Positions 43,957 to 50,991 of a stretch of 64,000 bases of DNA are shown one piece after another. Location of the stretch: positions 124,001-188,000 of the forward strand of contig NZ_BMSA01000004.1 of the NCBI RefSeq assembly GCF_014648915.1, in the 5' to 3' direction. How positions within the stretch are numbered: position 1 is the stretch's first letter; each line of letters begins with the position of its first letter. The notes under the pieces are model-generated. The model had not been told where the DNA came from. It saw only the letters and a program-made list of their open reading frames with translations, and made no database searches. Source of the DNA: Streptomyces phaeofaciens (GTDB lineage Bacteria; Actinomycetota; Actinomycetes; Streptomycetales; Streptomycetaceae). A program made the position numbers and the translations under genes.

Positions 43957-44631
43957 TCAGACCGAGATCCGGCGTCCCGTGACGGCGTACGGTTCGATGC
44001 GCACCCACACGTCGCGTCGGCCTCCGGCCCAGGGCGTGCTGTGGGCCTGCTCGGCGAGCCGGCGCTCCTCGCCGATGTCCGTCACCGTGCGGGCGTGTCC
44101 GCGCAGCAACACGCTCCAGCCCTCGCTGAACGTGTCGTCGATGCGGTCGACCTCGAAGGCGACCGCGGAGCCGGACGCCAGGGACGGCGTGGCGCCGTGG
44201 GCGGTCCTGAAGACGACCGTCTCGTCGACGACGCTGTAGTTGACGGGGACGATCACCGGTCCGAGAGCCGTGCCCACCGCGAGCCTGCCCACACCGTGCG
44301 TCGACAGCAGGTCGGCGCACTCGGTCCTGGTCAGTTCGGTGAACTCGGGATCACGACCGGCCTCTCCAGGACCGGGAGGCAGATCGGCATCGCCGCCGGT
44401 GAGCGCCGAGATGGTGGTCCGCAGGGCTCCCGCCAGCCTGAGCAGCGGGCCCTGGCTGGGCGCGGCGCCGGCATGCTCCTCCAGGTGCCGCAGATAGCCG
44501 GTGGCCATGCCCGCGCGGGCCGCCGTCTCCTCCCGCGTCAGCCCGAGCTGGACGCGGCGTGCGGCGAGCCGGCGGCCCAGGTCGCCCGAGGGCGCGCCCT
44601 TCGTCGCGTTCCCCTGTGTCTGTTCGGGCAT
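43957..44631 (-). CDS. HTH (Xre) - PNPOx fusion protein
   Basis: The 224-aa protein has an N-terminal Xre-type helix-turn-helix (residues ~17-70: LGRRLAARRVQLGLTREETAARAG, then GYLRHLEEH) joined by a Gly/Pro linker (~80-92) to a PNPOx-like split barrel (~95-224: HGVGRLAVGTALGPVIVPVNYS). It could be a flavin- or redox-responsive DNA-binding regulator, which is inference from the fusion. It lies between the alcohol dehydrogenase at 44668-45738 and the PNPOx gene at 43458 on the same strand. The start at ATG 44631 follows GAGAGGACG. No operator can be assigned. Confidence 0.85.
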   Translation of the reverse strand: MPEQTQGNATKGAPSGDLGRRLAARRVQLGLTREETAARAGMATGYLRHLEEHAGAAPSQGPLLRLAGALRTTISALTGGDADLPPGPGEAGRDPEFTELTRTECADLLSTHGVGRLAVGTALGPVIVPVNYSVVDETVVFRTAHGATPSLASGSAVAFEVDRIDDTFSEGWSVLLRGHARTVTDIGEERRLAEQAHSTPWAGGRRDVWVRIEPYAVTGRRISV

Positions 44632-44667
44632 GGCCCGTCACGTCCTCTCGTCAGGTCGCCCGGATGG

Positions 44668-45738
44668 TCAGGTCGCCCGGACGGCGACCTCGTCGTGCGG
44701 CTGCTCGCCGAGGACCACCTTGAGCGCGCCGGTGTCGGCGGCCCGGGCGAAGACGTCGTACGCCTCCTCCATGTGGTCCAGCGGGAAGGTGTGGGTGACC
44801 AGTTGCGCGGTGGGCAGCCGGCCGGCCGCGGCCATCCGCAGGAGGGTGGGCGTGGAGTGGGTGTCCACGAGGCCCGTGGTGATGGTCACGTTCTTGATCC
44901 ACAGGTCTTCCAGGTGCAGCGTGGCCGGCTTGCCGTGGACGCCGACGTTGGCCACATGCCCGCCGGGCCGCACCATGCGTGTGCACTGCTCGAAGCTCTC
45001 CGGCACACCGACCGCCTCGATGACGACGTCCGCGCCGAGTCCGTCGGTGAGGTCGGCGATCAGTTGCTCGGGCGTCTCCCGGGCGTCGGCGACGGCGTCG
45101 GCGCCGAGCCGCCGGGCGGCCTCCAGCCGGGACGCGGCCAGGTCGACGGCGACGATCCGCTCGGGGCCGAAGAGGCGCGCCGTGGCGATCGCGGCGAGGC
45201 CGATGGGGCCGGCGCCGACGACGGCGACGGTGTCTCCGGGGCGTACGCGCCCGTTGAGGACGCCGACCTCGTAGGCGGTCGGGAAGATGTCCGCGAGCAG
45301 GACGGCGTCCTTGCTCTCGACCGCGCCGGGCAGGGCGTGCACGGACAGGTCGGCGTAGGGGACACGGACGTACTCCGCCTGGGTGCCGTCGATGAGATGG
45401 CCGAGGATCCAGCCGCCGCCGCCCCGGCACTGGCCGTAGGCGGCCTCACGGCAGTAGCGGCAGCGGCCGCAGGCGCTGATGCAGGAGACCAGCACGCGGT
45501 CCCCCGGGCGTACGGTCCTGACGTCGCCGCCGACCTCCATGATCTCGCCGACGGCCTCGTGGCCCAGAACGGTGCCCGGGCGCACCTCGGGGACGTCGCC
45601 CTTGAGGATGTGCAGGTCCGTGCCGCAGATGGTGACGGCGTCGACCCGCACGATGGCGTCGGTGGGATCCTTGACGGCAGGGTCCGGGACCTCTTCCCAT
45701 GCGGACTGCCCGGGGCCGTGGAAGACGAAGCCTTTCAT
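44668..45738 (-). CDS. Zinc-dependent medium-chain alcohol dehydrogenase
   Basis: The 356-aa MDR-family enzyme has catalytic zinc ligands in ICGTDLH and GHEAVGE, the structural zinc lobe CGRCRYCREAAYGQC and the cofactor loop VAVVGAGPIGLAA. An Asp after the second strand (IVAVDLAASR) favours NAD. It would interconvert an alcohol and an aldehyde or ketone. GAGGAG precedes ATG 45738. It is the first of a same-strand group that continues into the HTH-PNPOx gene 36 bp downstream. Orthologues sit in the DevR/OsdR-type stress regions of other streptomycetes, which fits redox balancing at low oxygen; that link is inference. Confidence 0.9.
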   Translation of the reverse strand: MKGFVFHGPGQSAWEEVPDPAVKDPTDAIVRVDAVTICGTDLHILKGDVPEVRPGTVLGHEAVGEIMEVGGDVRTVRPGDRVLVSCISACGRCRYCREAAYGQCRGGGGWILGHLIDGTQAEYVRVPYADLSVHALPGAVESKDAVLLADIFPTAYEVGVLNGRVRPGDTVAVVGAGPIGLAAIATARLFGPERIVAVDLAASRLEAARRLGADAVADARETPEQLIADLTDGLGADVVIEAVGVPESFEQCTRMVRPGGHVANVGVHGKPATLHLEDLWIKNVTITTGLVDTHSTPTLLRMAAAGRLPTAQLVTHTFPLDHMEEAYDVFARAADTGALKVVLGEQPHDEVAVRAT

Positions 45739-45807
45739 GACGCTCCTCACCATCCCTCTGTGCGCGTGCCGAGACTGCCCTACACATCCAGCTTGTCCGG
45801 TAATCGG

Positions 45808-46884
45808 CTAATCCGCTTGGGCCGTACGGCCCTCCTCACCGTCCCCCTCCCCCGCCGGCCGGTCCTCGCCGCCGCTCAGGTCGAAGACGATGCGGGCCTT
45901 GACCTCGCCGCGCAGCACCTCGGCGATGGAGTCGTTGACGGAGGCGAGGGGGCGGGCCTCGTGGACGACCTTGGTGCGCCCAGCCGCGTGCAGCTGGAAG
46001 ACCTCGGCGAGGTCCTGCCGGGTGCCGACGATCGAGCCGATCACGCTCGTCCCGTTCAGTACGGTGTCGAAGACGGGCACCCGGACCGTGCCGTGGGCCG
46101 GCAGGGCCACCATGACCAGTTTGCCGCCCCGGCGCAGCCCTGCGTTGACGGCCTCGAAGGCCGCGTCGTTCACCGCGAGCGCGAGGGCCGCGTGCGCGCC
46201 GCCGTGCCGCTTGAGCTCCTCGCCCACGTCCTGCTTGCGGGCGTCGACGAGGAGATCGGCGCCCAGTTCCGCGGCGAGTTCGAGCTTCTCGTCGGTGACG
46301 TCGATCGCCGCGACGGTGGCTCCGGCGATCTTCGCGTACTGCACGGCCAGGTGGCCGAGCCCACCGACGCCGGAGATCGCGACGAGCTGGCTGGGCCGGA
46401 CGTCGGCGACCTTGAGCGCCTTGTACGTCGTCACGCCCGCGCAGGTCAGCGGGGCGGCGTCCAGGGCCGTGATCCCCTCGGGCACGGGCTGGGCGAAGTC
46501 GGCCCAGGCCAGCATCTTCTCGGCGTACCCGCCGTCGCAGCCGTAACCGGTGTTGATCTGCTGCTCACAGAGCGTCTCCCAGCCGGACAGACAGTGCTCG
46601 CACCGCCCGCACGCCCAGCCGAGCCAGGGCACGGCGACCCGCTGCCCGACGGACAGGTGGGTGACGCCCTCACCGAGCTTCTCGACGAGGCCGACGCCCT
46701 CGTGCCCGGGGACGAACGGCGGGCTCGGCTTGACCGGCCAGTCGCCGTGCGCCGCGTGGATGTCGGTGTGGCACAGCCCGGACGCCTCCACCCGGACGCG
46801 GACCTGGCCGGGGCCGGGCTCCGGGTCGGGGCGCTCCTCGATGACCAGGGGTTCCCCGAACGCTCGTACGACCGCTGCCTTCAT
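45808..46884 (-). CDS. Zinc-dependent alcohol dehydrogenase (AdhP-like)
   Basis: The 358-aa enzyme is of the AdhP/ADH I type. Catalytic zinc residues lie in GLCHTDIHAAHGDW and PGHEGVG, the structural zinc lobe is CGRCEHCLSGWETLC, and the NAD loop is SGVGGLGHLAVQYA. It probably interconverts short primary alcohols and aldehydes. A charged C-terminal tail (~20 residues, Gly/Glu/Asp-rich) extends beyond the usual end at about residue 338. A GGGACC-N4-GGGCCC stretch lies at 46908-46923, just before the gene; it may be a regulator box or the terminator of the upstream stress-protein gene. Confidence 0.9.
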   Translation of the reverse strand: MKAAVVRAFGEPLVIEERPDPEPGPGQVRVRVEASGLCHTDIHAAHGDWPVKPSPPFVPGHEGVGLVEKLGEGVTHLSVGQRVAVPWLGWACGRCEHCLSGWETLCEQQINTGYGCDGGYAEKMLAWADFAQPVPEGITALDAAPLTCAGVTTYKALKVADVRPSQLVAISGVGGLGHLAVQYAKIAGATVAAIDVTDEKLELAAELGADLLVDARKQDVGEELKRHGGAHAALALAVNDAAFEAVNAGLRRGGKLVMVALPAHGTVRVPVFDTVLNGTSVIGSIVGTRQDLAEVFQLHAAGRTKVVHEARPLASVNDSIAEVLRGEVKARIVFDLSGGEDRPAGEGDGEEGRTAQAD

Positions 46885-46932
46885 GGATCTCTTCTCCTCG
46901 AGAGTCCGGGACCCCGGGGGCCCGGAAGTGGT

Positions 46933-47838
46933 TCAGCCGTGAGGGACAACGACGACGGGGGCGGTGGAGTGATGCACGACGGCGTGCGTGACGTGGCCGA
47001 TGTGCGCACCGAACGGATTGCGGCGGATCCGCCGGCCCACGACGACGAGGGACGCCTCGCGGGCGGCGTCCACGACATGGACGCCCGCGCTGCCGTGACA
47101 GGACTCCTCGACGACCGCCACGTCCGGGAACTTCTGCCGCCAGGGCCGCAGTACCTCGGCCAGGGCCTCGGACCGGCCGCGTTCCAGGCCTTCGTACAAC
47201 GCGGGGTCGGCCGGCATGCCGAGCGCGTAGTAGGGCGGCGGGTTCCAGCCGTGGACGACCCTCAGGGACGTGTTCCGGCGTACGGCGGCGTCGAAGGCGA
47301 ACTCGATCAGTGCCGGGTCGGGGCGCTCGATGTCGAGGCCGAGCACCACGGGCCGGAACGGAGTCGCGGCGGACGGAACACCCGCCGGGTCCCTCTCGTG
47401 CTCGTCGGCGGCCTGCTCCAGCGCACGCACCAGCACCACGGGGCGCTCGGCGTGCGCGACGACGGACAGACTCACCGAGCCCACCATGAACCCGCCGATC
47501 CCGCCGAGACCGCGCGAGCCGAGGACCAGGAGTTCGGCGTTCTTCGCCGCCTCCGCGAGGACGTCGGCCGGGTGGCCGGACACATGCTCGCTGATCACCT
47601 CGACGCGCGGGTGCCGCAGGCTGATGCCCTCGGCGGCCTCACGAGGAAGGCGTTCGGTCCAGTGCTGCCGCGTCTCGGCGCCGAGGAGCGGCGCCTGGGC
47701 CATCGGCTCCGGGACCGGCTCCCAGACATGGACGATCTTCAGGGGCAGGTCGCGCAGGTCGGCTTCGCGAGCCGCCCATTCCGCGGCGGCCCGACTCTCG
47801 CGTGAACCGTCGAGGCCCACGGTGACGGTGCGGGGCAT
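46933..47838 (-). CDS. Tandem-domain universal stress protein
   Basis: The 301-aa protein has two UspA domains (~1-140 and ~155-301). Domain 1 has VGLDGSRESRAA and the ATP-binding GSRGLGGIGGFMVGSVSLSV. Domain 2 has VVLGLDIE, VVGRRIRRNPFGAHIGHVTHAV and the terminal VVVVPHG, where the G-2x-G-9x-G(S/T) motif is less regular. Tandem Usp proteins are classic DevR/DosR targets in actinobacteria. AGGAGG precedes ATG 47838. The 225-bp gap to the divergent cyclic-nucleotide-binding gene contains several candidate boxes, so the two genes are likely co-regulated. Confidence 0.92.
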   Translation of the reverse strand: MPRTVTVGLDGSRESRAAAEWAAREADLRDLPLKIVHVWEPVPEPMAQAPLLGAETRQHWTERLPREAAEGISLRHPRVEVISEHVSGHPADVLAEAAKNAELLVLGSRGLGGIGGFMVGSVSLSVVAHAERPVVLVRALEQAADEHERDPAGVPSAATPFRPVVLGLDIERPDPALIEFAFDAAVRRNTSLRVVHGWNPPPYYALGMPADPALYEGLERGRSEALAEVLRPWRQKFPDVAVVEESCHGSAGVHVVDAAREASLVVVGRRIRRNPFGAHIGHVTHAVVHHSTAPVVVVPHG

Positions 47839-47901
47839 GGTCTCCACCTCCTGGGACAAGGGATCCGATTCCAGCGTCGCGATCGAGGGCGTCGTAGCGC
47901 A

Positions 47902-47995
47902 GGGGCCACTGGTCCCTGATCGGGCCCGACCGGTCCCCCGCGGGGCGGTGTCGAACAGGGGGCCGACCGGGTCGGTGCGGGGACCGGGTGGCCCA
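47902..47995. promoter_or_regulatory. Cluster of DevR/OsdR-like boxes between Usp and cNMP-binding genes
   Basis: GGGGCC-ACT-GGTCCC (47902-47916), GGGCCC-GACC-GGTCCC (47922-47937) and GGGACC-GGGT-GGCCCA (47980-47995) lie in one divergent promoter region. A partial GGGGCCGACCGGG starts at 47959. The first is a near-perfect 15-bp palindrome. Confidence 0.6.
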
Positions 47996-48063
47996 TGGAC
48001 CACCTCGCCGGCCGGGCGGACGCTGGCCCTGAAGGTTCGGACCCCCGCCCAGGGAGACATGCC

Positions 48064-48528
48064 ATGAACATTTCCCCCACTCCCAGCCTGCTGCGCTCGC
48101 TCTCCGCGGAGCACCGCGGGCGACTCATGCGCGTCGCGCGGGAGGTGTCCATCCCCCAGGGAACCCGCCTGTTCGAGGAAGGCGCACGCGCCGACCGCTT
48201 CTGGATCATCCACACCGGCAGGATCGAACTGGACATGCGGGTCCCGGGCCGCCGGGCCGCCGTCATCGAGAACCTCGGGCACAACGAGATGGTCGGCTGG
48301 TCCTGGCTGTTCACACCGCACGTCTGGCACCTGGGCGCCGAGGCGACCACACCGGTCCGGGCCTACGAGTTCGACGCCACGGCCGTCCGGTCGATGTGCC
48401 AGGACGATCCGGCTCTGGGCCAGGACATCAGCCAGTGGGTGGGCCAGATCCTCGCCCACCGCCTCCGCTCGACCAGGACCCGCCTCCTGGACCTGTACGC
48501 CCCGTACGGCGCCGGCAGCACCGTCTAG
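48064..48528 (+). CDS. Stand-alone cyclic-nucleotide-binding (Crp-like) domain protein
   Basis: The 154-aa protein consists of one cNMP-binding beta-roll (IPQGTRLFEEGARADRFWIIHTGRIEL, spread over residues ~30-56) and a short C-terminal helix. There is no helix-turn-helix, so it is not a classical Crp regulator. The usual phosphate-binding arginine motif is degenerate, so ligand binding is uncertain. It may act through protein contacts. GGGAG precedes ATG 48064. It shares a box-rich promoter with the Usp gene and precedes the response regulator by 143 bp; both run in the same direction. Confidence 0.85.
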   Translation: MNISPTPSLLRSLSAEHRGRLMRVAREVSIPQGTRLFEEGARADRFWIIHTGRIELDMRVPGRRAAVIENLGHNEMVGWSWLFTPHVWHLGAEATTPVRAYEFDATAVRSMCQDDPALGQDISQWVGQILAHRLRSTRTRLLDLYAPYGAGSTV

Positions 48529-48574
48529 GTGAATCGCCCCGGACCGACGACACTCCACGCTGCACGCCGAGAGT

Positions 48575-48590
48575 AGGGCCGGTCGGCCCT
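48575..48590. promoter_or_regulatory. Candidate DevR/OsdR-like box upstream of the response regulator
   Basis: AGGGCC (48575-48580), GGTC, GGCCCT (48585-48590): perfectly complementary arms around a 4-nt spacer. It lies 82 bp before the ATG at 48672 and could mediate autoregulation. Confidence 0.6.
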
Positions 48591-48671
48591 GGTGCATTCG
48601 GCCCGGCCGAGTGATGATCGAGATGAGGAACAGCCCACAGTCTGTCCTCCGCCGGGGAACGAGGGGTCACC

Positions 48672-49373
48672 ATGCCGGAGCCACGCACATTCACCGAGCA
48701 GAACCCGATCCGGGTGTTTCTGCTGGACGACCACGAGGTCGTCCGCCGCGGTCTGGCCGACCTGCTGGACTCCGAGCCCGACATCTCGGTGATCGGCGAC
48801 GCCGGCACCGTCGACCACGCCCTCGCACGAGGCCCCGCGCTCCGCCCCGATGTCGCCGTCCTCGACGTCCGTCTGCCGGACGGTGACGGCATCTCGGTCT
48901 GCCGGGAGCTGCGCAGCCAGATGCCGGAGCTGGCCTGCCTGATGCTGACCTCCTTCGACGACGAGGAGGCCCTGCTCGACGCGATCATGGCCGGCGCCTC
49001 CGGCTACGTCCTCAAGCAGATCAAGGGGTCCGACCTCGTCTCGGCGGTACGCACGGTGGCCTCGGGCCAGTCGATGCTGGACCCCGCGACCACCGCCCGA
49101 CTGATGCGCTCCCTGCGCGCCGACCCCGCGGAGACCCCCGCCGTACCGTCCGAGCTGGCGAGCCTGTCCCCCCGCGAGCGGGACATCCTGGCACTGATCG
49201 GCGAAGGCCTGACCAACCGCGAGATCGGCAAGAAGCTCTACCTGTCGGAGAAGACCGTCAAGAACCACATCTCCCGCCTCCTGGCCAAACTCGGCGTACA
49301 ACGCCGAGTCCAGGCCGCCGTCCTCGCCTCACACCTGGAACATCCGGACACGGGCGGGCATCGGGCGAGGTGA
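48672..49373 (+). CDS. NarL/LuxR-type response regulator (DevR/DosR/OsdR-like)
   Basis: The 233-aa regulator has a receiver domain (residues ~13-128: LLDDHEVVRRGLADLL, phospho-acceptor Asp in VAVLDVRLPDGDG, Lys in YVLKQIKG) and a LuxR helix-turn-helix (~158-220: LSPRERDILALIGEGLTNREIG, then LSEKTVKNHISRLLAKLGVQRR). This DNA-binding domain is close to the DevR/DosR pattern KTVKNxxSRLLxKLGxxRR. It is the likely partner of the two-GAF kinase at 39865-41583, although the genes are 7 kb apart. Its predicted targets are the box-bearing genes of the island. ATG 48672 has GAGGGG upstream. Confidence 0.9.
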   Translation: MPEPRTFTEQNPIRVFLLDDHEVVRRGLADLLDSEPDISVIGDAGTVDHALARGPALRPDVAVLDVRLPDGDGISVCRELRSQMPELACLMLTSFDDEEALLDAIMAGASGYVLKQIKGSDLVSAVRTVASGQSMLDPATTARLMRSLRADPAETPAVPSELASLSPRERDILALIGEGLTNREIGKKLYLSEKTVKNHISRLLAKLGVQRRVQAAVLASHLEHPDTGGHRAR

Positions 49374-49491
49374 CGAACGCCGGGCCGGCCGACCCCCTGT
49401 CGCCCCTGCCGCCCCGGCGGCACCGACTCGGCAGCCGTTCCCGCTCCCGAGCGACCACCGCCGGTCTGCCGCCGCCGCGCCTCGGTACGGC

Positions 49492-49520
49492 TTGCGGCGT
49501 GGCCCCGGACGTTTCATAGT
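49492..49520 (+). promoter_or_regulatory. Candidate promoter giving a leaderless decarboxylase mRNA
   Basis: TTGCGG (49492-49497) and CATAGT (49515-49520) are separated by 17 bp. The ATG at 49528 lies 8 bp after the -10 hexamer, where transcription would start. Confidence 0.45.
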
Positions 49521-49527
49521 CCGAGGT

Positions 49528-50895
49528 ATGGATGCGCGCGAGGCAGCGCTCCAGCGGGCGTACCGGCATGCCGTGCGCTGGCTGGCGAGCCTGTCCGAAC
49601 GCCCGATTCCTGCCCGCGCGTCGGTCGAGGAGACGGTACGCGCGCTCGGTGCCGACCTGCCCGGCGGGCCGAGTCCGCCCGCCGACGTCGTGGACCTGCT
49701 GGCGACGGCCTGCGAGCCGGGACTCACGGCGTTTCCCAGCGGCCGTTTCTACGGATTCGTCGTCGGCGGCACCGAACCGGCCGCGCTGGCCACGGACTGG
49801 CTGGTCAGTGCCTGGGACCAGAACAGTGTCATGCGTGCCGTCTCTCCCGCGCACACGGCGGCGGAGGACATCGCCGGCGCCTGGCTCCTCGATCTGCTGC
49901 GTCTGCCGGGCGAGAGTGCCGTCGGTTTCACCACCGGGGCCACGATGGCGAACTTCACCTGCCTCGCCGCCGCACGCGACGCGGTGCTGGACGGTGCCGG
50001 CTGGAACGTCGCCCGCGACGGACTCGTGGGCGGGCCGCTCCTGCGTGTCGTCGCCGGTGAGGACCGCCATATGGCCGTCGACCTGGCCCTGCGCTATCTC
50101 GGGCTGGGCGCACCCGAGTTGGTGAAGGCGGACGGTCAGGGACGCATCGAGCCGGAAGCCCTGCGGCGCACCCTGGCGGCGGGCGGGCGCGGACCCACGA
50201 TCGTGATCCTCCAGGCCGGAGACATCCACTCCGGCGCGTTCGACCCCTTCGAGGAGGCGATCCCCGCCGCCCGCGACGCGGGTGCGTGGGTGCACGTCGA
50301 CGGCGCCTTCGGTCTGTGGGCAGCGGCCTCCCCCCGCCACACCCACCTGACGGACGGCTGCTCAGCCGCCGATTCCTGGGCCACGGACGCCCACAAGACC
50401 CTGAACGTCCCCTACGACTGCGGCCTCGCCGTCGTACGCGATCCGGCGGCCCTCCGCGCGGCGATGGGCCTGCACGGCGCCTACCTCATCCAACACGAAC
50501 ACGGCGATCCCATCGACAAGGTCCCCGAACTCTCCCGGCGCGGGCGAGCCTTCACCGTGTGGGCCGCGCTCCGCTCCCTCGGCCGATCGGGCGTGGCCGA
50601 CCTCGTCGAGCGGCTGTGCCGGCATGCCGGCGCCTTCGCCGCCGGCATCGCCGACATCGACGGCGCGACGGTCCTCAACGACGTGGTCTTCACGCAGGTC
50701 TGCGCGGACTTCGGCGACGACGACCGCACCCAGCGGGTGATCGGACGGCTGCTCGACGAGGGCACCACATGGATCAGCGGCTCCACCTGGCACGGCCGCC
50801 GCGTCATGCGCATCTCGGTGAGCAACTGGTCGACGACCGACGACGACGTGCGACGTGCCCTCGACGCGATCCGTGGCGCGGCGGCCGGCGCCTGA
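49528..50895 (+). CDS. PLP-dependent amino-acid decarboxylase (group II)
   Basis: The 455-aa fold-type I enzyme carries the PLP lysine Lys290 in TDAHKTLNVPYD, the ring-stacking region FTTGATMANFTCLAAARD and the cofactor Asp in HVDGAFGLWA. It belongs with aromatic-L-amino-acid, glutamate and related decarboxylases, or with PLP aldehyde synthases of the same fold; the substrate is not clear. GAGG lies only one base before the ATG, and a promoter-like pair places the start point at the ATG, so a leaderless message is likely. The next gene starts 96 bp downstream on the same strand. It is not clearly part of the stress island. Confidence 0.87.
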   Translation: MDAREAALQRAYRHAVRWLASLSERPIPARASVEETVRALGADLPGGPSPPADVVDLLATACEPGLTAFPSGRFYGFVVGGTEPAALATDWLVSAWDQNSVMRAVSPAHTAAEDIAGAWLLDLLRLPGESAVGFTTGATMANFTCLAAARDAVLDGAGWNVARDGLVGGPLLRVVAGEDRHMAVDLALRYLGLGAPELVKADGQGRIEPEALRRTLAAGGRGPTIVILQAGDIHSGAFDPFEEAIPAARDAGAWVHVDGAFGLWAAASPRHTHLTDGCSAADSWATDAHKTLNVPYDCGLAVVRDPAALRAAMGLHGAYLIQHEHGDPIDKVPELSRRGRAFTVWAALRSLGRSGVADLVERLCRHAGAFAAGIADIDGATVLNDVVFTQVCADFGDDDRTQRVIGRLLDEGTTWISGSTWHGRRVMRISVSNWSTTDDDVRRALDAIRGAAAGA

Positions 50896-50991
50896 CACCC
50901 GTCCCTCGGCCAGGGCTCACGCACCGCGCGAACCGGGTAGGTGCGCCGGTACGGTCGACATGCTGGCTGCGCCGGATTCCTGGGGGCTGTG

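Noticed and set aside
46908..46923. Another GGGACC-N4-GGGCCC box upstream of the AdhP-like gene
   Set aside because: It forms a hairpin with flanking CCGG and lies just after the Usp stop, so it may simply be a terminator. I did not count it as a firm regulator site.
44041..47805. Long plus-strand open frame (about 1250 codons)
   Set aside because: It is antisense to the HTH-PNPOx, two alcohol dehydrogenase and Usp genes, whose motifs are intact on the minus strand. Open antisense frames are common at this GC content.
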